DNA of 64,000 nt, taken from the NCBI GenBank assembly GCA_037893225.1, contig JAZGUH010000452.1:186001-250000 (forward strand), written 5' to 3'. Below are positions 13,401 to 23,700 of the stretch, one piece after another (the stretch's first letter is position 1; every line of letters starts with the position of its first letter). A program made the position numbers and the translations under genes. The DNA is from Hippasteria phrygiana. Taxonomy: Eukaryota > Echinodermata > Asteroidea > Valvatida > Goniasteridae. The notes beneath the pieces were generated by a model. The model ran no database searches, was not told where the DNA came from, and worked only from the letters and a program-made list of their open reading frames with translations.

Positions 13401-13602
13401 TTGAGGTTTTGTAAGAGGGTTTTTTGTTTGTTAAAGAATAGGAGTTTAAGGTTTTACCTTCCTTCTATTTTTTTGTATCCAGGACAAGGAAGAAGCACCT
13501 GCAATGAACGGAACAGATATCACGAAGCCTTCTGCTAGATTTGAGGCAGTCTATGGTGCAGAAGAGGCCGTGAAGACACCAGATGAGGACTCGCGTTTGT
13601 GA
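4446..13602 (+). CDS. Gene A: divergent OATP/SLCO-family organic anion transporter, 12 coding exons
   Basis: Predicted sodium-independent organic anion carrier of the plasma membrane. The coding exons are 4446-4595, 5448-5768, 6635-6830, 8053-8433, 8495-8536, 8693-8857, 9492-9690, 10598-10772, 11131-11327, 12370-12434, 12929-13140 and 13483-13602. All borders are GT-AG and all phases agree, giving 740 residues and a TGA stop. The start ATG has A at -3 and an in-frame TAA 9 bases upstream. The OATP signature W-I-G-A-W-W is near residues 264-269. A Kazal-type loop with 10 cysteines spans the exons at 10598 and 11131. About twelve hydrophobic segments are visible. The N-terminus is charged with a CCC cluster, the loop after helix 6 is long and acidic, and the C-terminus is Ser-Arg-Leu, a possible PDZ ligand. 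It differs from B-D by an intron inside helix 1, a shifted next junction and a microexon. The donor at 8406/8407 is an in-phase alternative to 8433/8434. The family is certain; the substrate is unknown. Confidence 0.9.
4655..4880 (+). repeat. Family F5 interspersed repeat (GGTAGGGCTGGCAACC)
   Basis: This sequence around GGTGGTAGGGCTGGCAACCT recurs at 12568-12775 (opposite strand), 21540-21640 (part), 30470-30720, 35060-35215 (opposite), 41080-41225 (opposite) and 50310-50360 (fragment). No terminal repeats or coding frame were resolved. It lies in intron 1 of gene A. Confidence 0.6.
5828..6139. mobile_element. Family F2 MITE, TAA target duplication
   Basis: The inverted ends begin GGGAGCACTGCCTAACCCAT on both strands, and TAA occurs on each side (5825-5827 and 6140-6142). 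The GGCCAGGCC arm and interior match the other F2 copies. It lies in intron 2 of gene A, about 60 bp after the exon donor at 5768. Confidence 0.8.
6194..6218 (+). repeat. 25-base homopolymer G run
   Basis: This is an uninterrupted run of 25 G in intron 2 of gene A. It may form a G-quadruplex or be length-variable; exact length is often uncertain in assemblies. Confidence 0.9.
6981..7266. mobile_element. Family F2 MITE, TAA target duplication
   Basis: It has the same GGGAGCACT ends, arms and interior as the copy at 5828-6139, in the opposite internal orientation, and is flanked by TAA (6978-6980 and 7267-7269). It lies in intron 3 of gene A, 150 bp after the donor. Confidence 0.8.
8495..8536 (+). 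CDS. Probable 42-nt microexon of gene A
   Basis: This segment is preceded by a pyrimidine-containing tract ending in AG and followed by a perfect GTAAGT donor. It enters and leaves in phase 1, has no stop, and adds 14 residues (ESLMESKNSFIMSL) to the cytoplasmic loop just before the next membrane segment. Genes B-D show no matching exon between the equivalent exons. It could be constitutive, alternative or a decoy; skipping it also keeps the frame. Confidence 0.55.
9727..9946 (+). mobile_element. Family F1 MITE, left member of an inverted pair
   Basis: This element has ends AAGCCAGTTCGGTATYTC and about 220 bp of shared interior (GTTATTCGGGATAAA, then TGACGTAAT, then CACGTGCGCGTTGTGCGACC, then TGCACATGCGCAGTTG). 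Other copies are at 10368-10572, 20930-21146, 29763-29959 and 42543-42760. All five lie in introns of the transporter genes. It is non-coding. Confidence 0.8.
10368..10572 (-). mobile_element. Family F1 MITE, right member of an inverted pair
   Basis: This is an F1 copy inverted relative to 9727-9946 and 421 bp away, in the same intron of gene A. Its right end lies only 24 bp before the acceptor AG of exon 10598-10772. It carries TAACCTTTGACCT (10540-10552), a DR1-like nuclear-receptor motif in reverse. Confidence 0.8.
10598..10772 (+). other. Kazal-type loop exon of gene A
   Basis: This exon encodes the first six cysteines of the large extracellular loop between helices 9 and 10, in the order C-x3-C-x-C, then PICGSDGVTYATPC, then HAGC. 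The remaining four cysteines are in the next exon (11131-11327). The motif is the classic Kazal-like domain of OATPs. An N-V-T glycosylation sequon lies at the exon end. Confidence 0.85.
11437..12092. mobile_element. Inverted-repeat element with TTAAAGGGACACATTGC ends
   Basis: The ends TTAAAGGGACACATTGC and its complement enclose 656 bp in intron 9 of gene A. Inside are an inverted repeat built on GGTCCGCCATTTTGT (11852-11905) and a 72-bp perfect palindrome (11997-12068). No open frame of note. It is probably a non-autonomous DNA element. Confidence 0.6.
11997..12068. repeat. 72-bp perfect spacerless palindrome
   Basis: The two 36-base arms are exact complements meeting at GGCC (12031-12034), with no loop. 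It lies near the right end of the element at 11437-12092. Confidence 0.9.
12568..12775 (-). repeat. Family F5 repeat copy
   Basis: This copy of the repeat at 4655-4880 is on the opposite strand, recognised by the shared GCCAACCCCACCACC and TTCCTGGGCCCAGATCTAAA blocks. It lies in intron 10 of gene A. Confidence 0.6.
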
Positions 13603-13915
13603 AGCAATCCGTCCGATTAGATCTAGTTACTTATTGAAGAGAAGATGGCAAACACTCATAAGAGGAACGTCACTTTCTTGGCACCAGTCTATTTTTAGGC
13701 CATGAGACTCAAATCTAGGCTATAGCCGGTGTCGAACATGTCATGGCAGACATAATGTGGGCATATGAGACACACGTACAGCAATATCATATACCTGCCC
13801 CATAATATGGCAGCCTGTTGTTGCTATGGCGACGTTGCTATTTGACACGGTCTATTGCATAAAAGGATAAGGCGCAAAGAAAATAGCTTAAGCTTGCCCT
13901 TTCAGTAATGCTGCG

Positions 13916-13921
13916 AATAAA
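13916..13921 (+). terminator. Candidate polyadenylation signal of gene A
   Basis: AATAAA lies 314 bp after the stop codon of gene A and is the first perfect hexamer there. It implies a 3' UTR of about 330 bp. Confidence 0.5.
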
Positions 13922-14992
13922 CTATAAATCAAAGTGCAATTATTTAGTCCAATAATTATCATTTCACCAAAAATGATCTTTTTCTGTTTATTTTGTATAA
14001 TTCAAAGAATAATGCATGATTAAATGTTTTGCCATAGTTATTTTATTTCAATTTTGTCGAAACGTTCCTCTGAAACACAAATGTTTGAGTTTAATCAACA
14101 TTTTCCGTATTTTGTAAACATTGTAAATCGTTGATCTACATGTATGTGGAAATGGTAATTCGCCAACTCTAAACGTTGGTGGCGCAATTTAACTGCTGCT
14201 GGACGAGCGCTTGAAAATAAGTATTGGACCCAGGACTAATAGTACTCTATTTGCACCACCGCTTTGTTCGGGCTCCAGAGTCTACTAGGTTTAGATATGG
14301 GCGAGAGATTAGAGCATAGAAACCGGAGCCCGAACAACACCGTTGGGGTGGGTGGGTGGGAAAACAAAACAAAATGGCGACCACCTGAGCTGGTCCGAAT
14401 CCTCTTTCGCTAGCACGAACTTGCTTATTTTTCAAGTTAATAGTGTTATTTAAAACCCTCCATATATACAAAGACGATACAGAAGGCACTAAAACTCAAA
14501 TCAATACATACACACTTATACATGTGCGTTTGTATAGCTATTCAGACCGCGGACTGGAAACAAAGAGGACAATAGGGTCAGTGATTGTGTCAAGGCCCAC
14601 TTATGAAAACCGCGCACAAAACCAACGGGAGGCCCCCCGAAAAAGTTAAGAGTACAAACAAAAAAGAGACAATAGGAGCCCCGCGATTGCCGGCGCCCAC
14701 ACACCTATGTGCGTGTAGGCCTATGTGTGTGCAGGCACGAATTACATAATTTACGCTTCTCCCTTCCGCTTATCCTAGCCGCGACCAGACTGAACTGTGA
14801 TAGTGTCTCTTCTGCCCTCTACGTCGCGGCAGTGCAAATAGTGAGTCACGCATCAGTACATGTATCGATAGATACAATAGCATAACACATGTAGAAAATA
14901 AACGAGTGCAATGGAATGTAGAAAAAATCGTTCGGACTCCTCGGACAAATCCCAAACTATTTTAGTCTACACCGAGGACTTCCAATTATCCT

Positions 14993-15232
14993 TCAGTGTT
15001 GTAGTCAAGACCATCACAAGACCACACAAGACCCTGCAAGACCAGCACAAGACCAGCAGTCTTAATCCAAGTCTTAAGCTATTCAAATGAAACTGTAACA
15101 AAAGCATTCCTTTGTCATGGTTCATGCCTGTTACTTGTGCCTGTTACAAGCTGGTCTTGTGAATTGTCTTGTGCCTGGTCTTGTGCCTGGTCTTGTGCCT
15201 GGTCTTGAAATGGTCTCGACTACAACACTGTT
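14993..15232. mobile_element. Fold-back element with CAGTGTTGTAGTC ends and CAAGACCA arms
   Basis: The ends CAGTGTTGTAGTCAAGACCA and the matching complement enclose arms made of short CAAGACCAGCA / TCTTGTGCCTGG repeats. A relative with the same arm style lies at about 46255-46436. It is non-coding. The CAGTG terminus resembles hAT-type ends; that is inference. Confidence 0.6.
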
Positions 15233-16352
15233 ATCCTTGTGACTGCTTCTTTTGTTCATACTTTTTTTGCAACCATTCTCAACCGCGGACAGCATAAGAA
15301 TCGAGGACCTTTCGACCTCATGTTATTCTTTGTCCTCAATAAACACTATAAACACGTCCCACAGATTTTAAGGCCGCCTTCATCACCACTGTGACACATA
15401 ACTTTGAGCAGGAGGCCTCCTGTTATGCCTGCTGTAACTGCATAATATAGTAGATTGCATTATTTCTGCAGAAGTTATGGCTTATGCCAATTCTCTACAC
15501 GACCTATCGTAATGTGTAATTTGGAAAGTCACAAACACCCCTTGTATTTGATGATTTCCCCGTGCGGTTTGTCATTGGATTGCACTCGGTCTGAGCTAGA
15601 CAGAAATGCGCGCTATCTACTGACGATAGAGTTAAACGTTTATTGTCAGGCACACTTCAAAGCAAAGTTCCCACAAACATGCTGTGTGCTTTGCAAATGA
15701 CTCGGTTTAAATAAACAACAAATACCCTCCTTTAATATTGACATTACCACGCCATCCGATCCTTGGAGATCACTTCAACTCGAGCGTTTTTCTACAATCC
15801 ATGCATTGCAAAGAGTAGATTTAAACAAGGTTCTATGAGTGCAAATTCACACACCTGAACCAATTGGTGAATTTCTTCTTATTTGCGTGGTGTGTCTCTG
15901 TGTACATTTGAGGCCTACACAATGAGCAGTTACACAAGATGGTACTCAACTAGCAGCCAATGGATGCGTGATAGGTAACCCATAAAGTTGGCACACCAAC
16001 GCCATATCAAGGTTCCTGCTACATGCATTGTTAGAAATATTTGAATATTTATCTTGGCACTTTGCTCCGTACTTGGCGCGGGACACGGGTCAAAGGTCAT
16101 GTTTGAGTGCCCTGACGGGATTACCAGACAGGCGATATTGTCAAATATGATAGAAATCGGTTATAACACACAAGAAGCACACTGTCAGCAATTCTAGACA
16201 TGTTGGAATGCAATGACATTGCATAAAACGAAAACAAGCAGAGAAAAAGGAAATCGATTGATCATTTGTTTGCTCTCTCCGATGTATTCAAATTAAACTC
16301 CTTCCACTTCGAGCTCTTAGTCATTTAATTTCTACTTCGTAGAAACGGTACA

Positions 16353-16515
16353 GAGTACCGAAGTCTGACGTCAGTTGGCACGACAACTGGCTCCAAACAA
16401 ATGGAGATTTCGACTGTTCCTTTGTTAACAGCCAGTCATGCAAACACATTGACACAAAATAACCAAAGTATTCTCTGGTTCCAAACATTGCATTGACGTC
16501 ATAATTTCGGTACTC
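16353..16515. mobile_element. TA-flanked MITE (GAGTACCGAA ends)
   Basis: The ends GAGTACCGAAGTCTGACGTC and GACGTCATAATTTCGGTACTC are inverted repeats. A shorter relative at 29600-29710 has perfect TA duplications. A TA target site suggests a Tc1/mariner-type origin. Confidence 0.65.
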
Positions 16516-16780
16516 TATTCGACACGAGACATAAACCTTCATACCCAGACCATATTGTATTTCAGTGTATTTATACTTTGTGCGATCGACAAATCACCAA
16601 TAATTAATGCTTTTTAATCATCTCAAAATGAACTGATTTCTTTTCAGCTAGAGATGCAATATTCAGGTTATTTTGTTTTGATTAATAGTAATATAGCACT
16701 GCGAATGAATATCCATCACATGTATTTGACCTGGACCCAGCAAATCCGAAGTGGCTTGAATTACACCTTGTAGATCCCCA

Positions 16781-17306
16781 TATATGTTGACACTGGCGTT
16801 TGCAAAGTTTAAAGTTTCCACAAACAAGGTTTACAGAACACTATTGGTCGATTGCCGCATTCAAGTCACGCAACTTTGTGTTTGTTGCCGTTCTGTTTCC
16901 AGAGGAACAATTCCTTCTGCGTCATTCTACTGTATCTTTACCTGAAATCATGACAGTTTACTCTTTGTAATCTATTACACGAGAACAAAACTTGGTCTTT
17001 ATACCTCGGTGATAACCATCAGTCGAACGAGGTGTGCATTCTTGTCGAGTGTAACCGATCTAGGTCTGATCTGTGGCGTGTAGTGATGCATGCGGCAGAA
17101 GCACACCAGCTGAAATCAAATACTAAACTTGAACTCCATTGGCCAACATTAGCGATTAAACTCCAACCAGGTTGTGAGTGAGGGGGCGTGGCTTGGGCCT
17201 GTGACAGTGACCAGTGCTCACCTGTCATTTATGGACTAAGTTACAGGTGCACTGTACATCGACAGCACACGATAGGGCACACACTACCAGGACAGTACAG
17301 CCAACG
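16781..17306 (+). promoter_or_regulatory. Gene B promoter and non-coding first exon (conserved in gene C)
   Basis: Several blocks are shared in the same order with 34360-34850 upstream of gene C: a CAAAGTTTAAAGTTT motif (16803), GCCGCATTCAAGTC, TTGGTCTTTAT with GGTGAT, and GGGGCGTGG with CAGTGAC. The conserved stretch ends at a GTAACTTC donor (17307), which also matches gene C. So the last 80 or so bases are probably a non-coding first exon spliced to about 17668 or 17674. The transcription start is not fixed. Confidence 0.5.
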
Positions 17307-17740
17307 GTAACTTCAATTTGTTTCCAGCATTCAAGCTCTTACATTATTGAAGTTGTTGCCTGCGTTTAAATATCACCCCAGCTTCCTAAAATCACTCAAC
17401 AATGTTGATGAGAAATATCAAGCCGAGGGACACGCAGTTTGCCTAGGTATTTAAGGCTTTGTTTGATGAGTGTACCTGCAGATAATTATTTGTATACGGA
17501 TACACTATGTGCATAACTAACTCAAAACAAAACTGTTTTTTTTTTTTTTTTAAACCAGAGTATAAACTCGACGTATGACAAGCAATTCTAAAACACTGTC
17601 TTATCAAAACACTGCTGATTATTTCCCTGGCCGCTCAACATTCTCTCAATATTTTGCTTTTGTATAGGTACAGATTCATCGCAAGCAACCACGTTGTGTA
17701 GAGTTCACTGGGATTTCATCCGCGCTCTGCAGCTTCGAAG

Positions 17741-20700
17741 ATGAAGAATATCTTCCATCAACCCATCACTTTTGGGATATGCATCACAATATATACGGTC
17801 TTCCAAGTCACCATTGGGATCTTCATTGCCGGTGTGCTGACTACATTGGAGAAGCAGTACCGGATCACGACCTCCACTGGTGGGCTGGTCCTAGCGATAA
17901 GCGACATCGCTAGTATTTTCTCCATCATCGGATTGACGTACATCGGCAAGAGATGGCACCGGCCTCGCACAGTTGGCGCACTGGGGCTACTGGCGGGAGT
18001 GGGAGGTATCCTGAGCGGGGTACCGCACTTGATATACCCGGCTTACAGAGAGGGAGAGTATCAACTCAGTGGCAATGGCACAAGGTAAATAATATCTGTG
18101 TTCGGTGAGGTTCTTCTCCAGAACCTAAAACGCTGGTTTTAGGTTCTGTGAAGCCTGATTCATGTTAAGGCTGTAATTAGCCCAACATTTGCCATACAAT
18201 CCGATGCCATATGAATATCCGACTGCCATGAAAATCGGACTCCTTTTCCCCGTCATTGGTTAAATCCTCTCACGTGACCGGCCACTCTCCCAATTATCGA
18301 TATCATCGATCACTTAGCATGTGCAGTACTACCGTATTTTATAGTGACTAAAATTCACGTTGCACCGGCTTTTGGCTAAAAACTGAAATCCTATACTTCT
18401 TATATTGATTATCTGGTTTAATTCGTGCTGCTGCTATTAAATGGATCGATTTGTTTATAATACTGGCTGCAATAATATTGATTACTTAGTGACATGTCTA
18501 CTGAATGGCTACACAATGAGACTCATTTGCGGCACTCGAAATAAATTGTCAACTTCCAGGCCGCAAGAGGGATTTTTGTTTTTGTTTTGTTTTGTGTGTG
18601 TGTGTGAGTTTGTTTTCGCATTCAATAGGGGACCTTGAACAATAGAGGACAATAGGGTCCCCGTTTGAGAAAGGTCCCCGTTTGGAAATCGTGTACAAAA
18701 CCAATGAGGGTCCTAGCCTATAAACAAAAGAGGAACAATGGGAGGTCCCCGATTGCATGTGTTTACACATTTCGTCACAGTTTTCACGAACAGACGAATT
18801 TTGTCTCTCCGCACTAAACTAAAGTTACAAGAAAATCAGGTTTTAAGCTGCTCACCTTTTTAAATTGAAAATATTACCAGCATTTATATCACATGTTGAT
18901 TCATTGTTGACACTATGTTCAAGTTCAGTCCTCGGTCTTTCACAAGTCATTGGCAGCTGAGCGATAAGTCAATTAATTACAGAGTTCTTATACAGAGCTA
19001 TAATATACGCTATGGCCGAGAAGGGCAAAATTGCCAGAAAATGGATTTTGGGTTTTTCACGAAGAGCCAATTTCGAACTCAGGGCTGTGAAGGGCAAAAT
19101 TGCCAGAAAATGAATTTTAGGTTTTCACGAAGAGACGACTTTGAACTCCGTGTTAATACAATAGGGCTGTAAAGGGCAAATTGGCCAGAAAATGGATTTT
19201 AGGTTTTCACGAAGAGACGAATTTGAACTCCGTGTTAATACAATAGGGTTGTGTGGGGCAAAATTGCCAGAAAATGGATTTTGGGTTTTCACGAACAGAC
19301 AAATGACACTCTGTGGGGCAAAACGGGCCATTTCTCGCTTCTGAGTTTTCACGAAGAGACAAATTTATTATTCAATTAATAACTCTGTAATTAATTGACT
19401 TATCGCTCAGCTGCCAATGACTTGTGAAAGACCGAGAACTGAACTTTAACATAGTGTCAACAATGAATCAACATGTGGTATAAATGCAGGTAATATCTTC
19501 AATTTAAAAAGTGAGCAGCTTAAAACCTGATTTTCTTGTAACTTTAGTTTAGTGCGGAGAGGCAAAATTCGTCTGTTCGTGAAAACTGTGACGATTTGTG
19601 TGTGTGTGTTGTTTTAAATGGGTGTTGCCTAAAAAGACGCAAACAAAATCTCATGAGAGCCCGGTGCGACTGCCATTAGACTGCTGTACAAGCTGTGGGA
19701 ATCTCATGCAAGCGCGGTGCTACTGCTAAAGCTGTTAAGCACACAAATTTGCTTAGCATGAAAATGCTTCCTTGATAAAAACTGGATTACCAACCAGATT
19801 TCCATGTGTGGAATATTGATTTTGACTGGCATTCAGCTGTTGTTTGCTTAGCATGGAAATTGCATGGACTTTTGGCTGGTAACCTGTTTTTACTATAAAG
19901 CAAGACATTTTCATGCTAAGCAAATTTTTGTGCTTAAAAGCTTTATGAAATTGGCCCCTGGCCTTGCCGTTCTTGCTACCTGCCTGCTTGCCATCACTCT
20001 TCTTCGGTGGCATCGTTGTGTTGTGTTGAATACTTGTTGACTGTCGAACATCAAGTGCGGTTTTGAAGATCGACACCAAAAGGCGGTCGCACGGCGCTCT
20101 GATTGGTTGTACGGCGGCTGTACCGCATGCGCACAGGTCGCACGCGAGTTGAACAAAAATCGCACGGCGCTTGCGCGGGACTCGTACAGGTTGTACGGCA
20201 GTCGCACGGAACTTGAACCGGTATCGGATGTTTCGGGATGAAAAGTCGCACGAGAGTTAAACGGCAGTCGCACGGCAGTTGTACAAGTGAGACTGCGCGG
20301 GAAAGAAACAGGGAAAGTCGTACGGAAATCGCACGCCTGTATGATATTTTAGTCGCACCGCAGTTGTACAAAAAATCGTTCAAGTGAGAACGGAGTATTA
20401 GGCAGGAGACTTAGGGATTACAACAGTGAAGGTAGTTATGTAGTGACTGGAAGCGGTGCGGCGTATACTGTCCGAAACGTTGAGTTTCCCCAGTTCTTTA
20501 CAGAACCCCCAAAACTGGCAAAAGAGAGTTACCACACGGTGCTATACCGCAAATCTTTACATTATTGCTAGACCCTCTCCATGCAAATCTTCAAATCTTC
20601 AACACAACTTTGTTCATTTCCTTACGCTGGATTTCAGAATACACCTATGAATGAACAATTTCAAATCGATTGACATGCCATTTGGCTTTCAGTTCCAATA

Positions 20701-23700
20701 TTTTCGTCTGTGATGTGGAGAGAGCGGAGGAAGAATGCACGGAGGCGGATATCAGTAACTCTGGCTCCAGGATCTATGAGATGTGGGCCTTACTTCTGGG
20801 GCAAGCTCTGATGGGATTAGCCTATGGCCCCATCTTCCCCATCGCTATAACTTACATCGACGACCAAGTCAAGGGTACCACCACACCTTACTATCTCGGT
20901 AGGTGTCTTTGTAATACTCACAAAGGTTGCTTGGCAATCTCGGTACCTCAAAGGTCAAAGGTTATTCGGAATAAAATGGCTGACGTAATGTCACGCCATG
21001 CTACGCGAACGCCCACTCTGATTGTATTTAACACGTGCGCGTTGTGCGACCACATTGCGCGTTCACACGCGGGCGTTAGGTCACGCGGGTCATTCGGGAT
21101 AAAAAATCATTGTGCACAATGCGCAGGTGAAATACCGAACTGGCTTATTGCAAGGACCATAACGTCACATGTCAAACAAAGACGGATGTTTTCAGTATCT
21201 GATGGATTCCACTGCTCATTTTCTTCACATGTACAGAATAACAAACTGCAAATTTACAAAAACCTTTAGTACTCACCTCGTTAGTAAGAAAAAAATGGAG
21301 TGCCGTGTACTTGAAACATGTATAAAATCGCGTGCTGACAAAATCTTAAAATCAACTGATTATGATTTGTCTGAGGATGACAGTGTGAAGCTTGTTTCGC
21401 AGCATGAGACCATTGATTAAAAAAATACCAAATCGACGAGGATGAACAATGGTAAACGAACTGTTAACAGTGTACTTTCTACTATATTTTTAGCCAGGTA
21501 TAAAATTATTGGCTTTACTCTTTTAAAATTGAAAATCGTATTGGTTCTACAGGTTTAAATAGTGGGATAATTTCTTTGGTATCTATTGAAGATTTATCCT
21601 CTAGAGTTGCACTTAGCCTTGTATTGGGCGACAAAAAATGGACAGTCCAATAGCACAGACGAATCGATTTTCAATACAGTATCTGACTGTCGGCAAACAC
21701 TACCAAACAAAGCTCCCTAGGCTAAACTTCACACTCGTCTAATCCGGAATGATTTGATCCTATCTAACCAAACCTCTTGATATTTACATTGGTATCGCCC
21801 CTTGAGTAAATCCGAAAAAAACACCGCTTGTCACGGTTGCTCGTTGCGCATTTTAACAAGCTTGCTTTATGACATCGCATTAAAAAAAGTTTGTTTTTCA
21901 TTTTACCGCCTCAGGTATTGATCCCGTGTTGATATAGGCGATTGTGAGTAATTACTCTTTGACCCAGCATAAACGTATTGTTAGCTACGCATTCTTTGAC
22001 CCTATTTTTTTAAAACCTTAAGTACCTCTGGACTGACCTCAATTACCTCTGAAGCAAACAAGACCAAAATGAAATACTCTATTTTGTTGACTTTTTAATA
22101 TTTTCTCTCCTCCTCTGTTTTTTTATGTTGATTTTTAAATGCAACGAGAACCAGGAATTTTTGAAACATATTTTCTACCATCCGAAATACCCCAAAAACA
22201 TCAGCAAAAGAAAATAGAAGTTAATATCGTTTTTTGTCACAAATCTATTTGACCAACGCGCAATTTTTGGGATTCACTTGAGTTGTGACAATGTGGCATT
22301 TGGGACGAGTCAATACTTAGTGTTATCATCGCTCCGAATAGAAGATTGGGTTTATTTTATTGCTGTCGGAATCGGACTTTTTGTTGATCTTTTTCAGCTC
22401 TTATCCTGACGGGTGGCACAACCGCAACTCTGGTGGGCTACGGTCAGGCTTACCTCTTCCTCGGAACCAACGTCAACTGGCCGGCCGCACCTGACTACAC
22501 CAAGGAGTGGCTCGGCGCCTGGTGGCTCGGCTTCATCTTCAATGGCATCATCATGATGCTCTGTTCGGTCCCTTTCTTCTTTTTCCCGCGAGAAATGAAC
22601 GTTGAGATCAACCAGCAAGATATACCACCGGAAAAGTTGGACAATGAGGGGAAATATAGGGTGGAAGATGAGCAAGTTGGAGTCAAAGGTAAAGAGCCTT
22701 AATTGCATCCCCTTGTTTTAAATCTAGCATCAGTATGATGTCATTGAGTCACGCCTAATTAATTGGTTGGCTGAGATGAGGGCCTGCTATTTTCCTTAAT
22801 CAGCGCAGCGGATCCTCGTGTATATTCACGGTTCGCAAATGAGCTTCGAAGTTTATGTGCACCGAAATTCAGAAAAATCTGTAAAATGTGATGTAATTGG
22901 ACCAGCTTGCTCGAAGGGGGTAGAAACTGGAGGTTCTCCGTTAATTCACTCATCTCTCAGTGGTAAACACGCCCCTCGGCCATCTCCAAAAATGCGTAGG
23001 AAAGTCGAGATTTCTGGCGTTCCGAGTCCAACCATACTTCATACGATTGGAGAATGTTTCGCAACGGTTCTCAGGATTCTTCCACGACATTAGTTAAACT
23101 AAGTCACAGAGGTAATATTATGGTCTCTCTCTTTCTCTCTTTTTTCAAATTAGATTTTATTGCGGTAACTAAGCGAATCTGCACCAATTTTGTGTTCATG
23201 GCGCTTCTGGTTGGAACCATCTTTGATCTGGCAGTGGCCGCCGCGTTTGGGTTCTTCATGGCCAAGTTCCTGCAGGTTCAGTTCAACATACCAGCAGCTA
23301 ACTCGGCCCTATATGTCGGTGAGTGAAATTCATTCTCCTCCGTGCTACCCATTACAACAGTTGCTCTCTAAAAACAGCTCATAATTGTCTACAATATATT
23401 ATTATTATAACTATAATGATTGGATCAGACACATCTTTGACATTGTTTATTTTGTTGGTTGTGTTTTTTTTTTAAAGACTATCTAGAACGGAACTATGTC
23501 CATTTTATGAGACTGTGTTTCTGTTTAAAGTATTGCATCCAAATGACCAATTTCTTTTATTTCCAGGTTTCATCATCATGCCTGCAGCTTTGGTCGGTAA
23601 CATAAGCAGCGGCTTTCTTGTCAAGAAGCTGAACCTAACCTCTAAGGGATGCGGCCGGGCTGTCATCATCCTGAACATTGCGGTTATGTGTTGCATTCCT

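Larger units (their letters stand above)
13922..16780. other. Intergenic region between genes A and B
   Basis: No gene is recognised on either strand. It holds a fold-back element at 14993-15232, a TA-flanked MITE at 16353-16515 and otherwise unique AT-rich sequence. The short open frames show no family resemblance. Confidence 0.6.

Noticed and set aside
20051..20383. Minus-strand cysteine-rich frame of 110 codons with repeated PCDCR blocks
   Set aside because: The repetition follows the DNA array at 20081-20385 and the next frame over is also open, as expected of a repeat rather than a gene.
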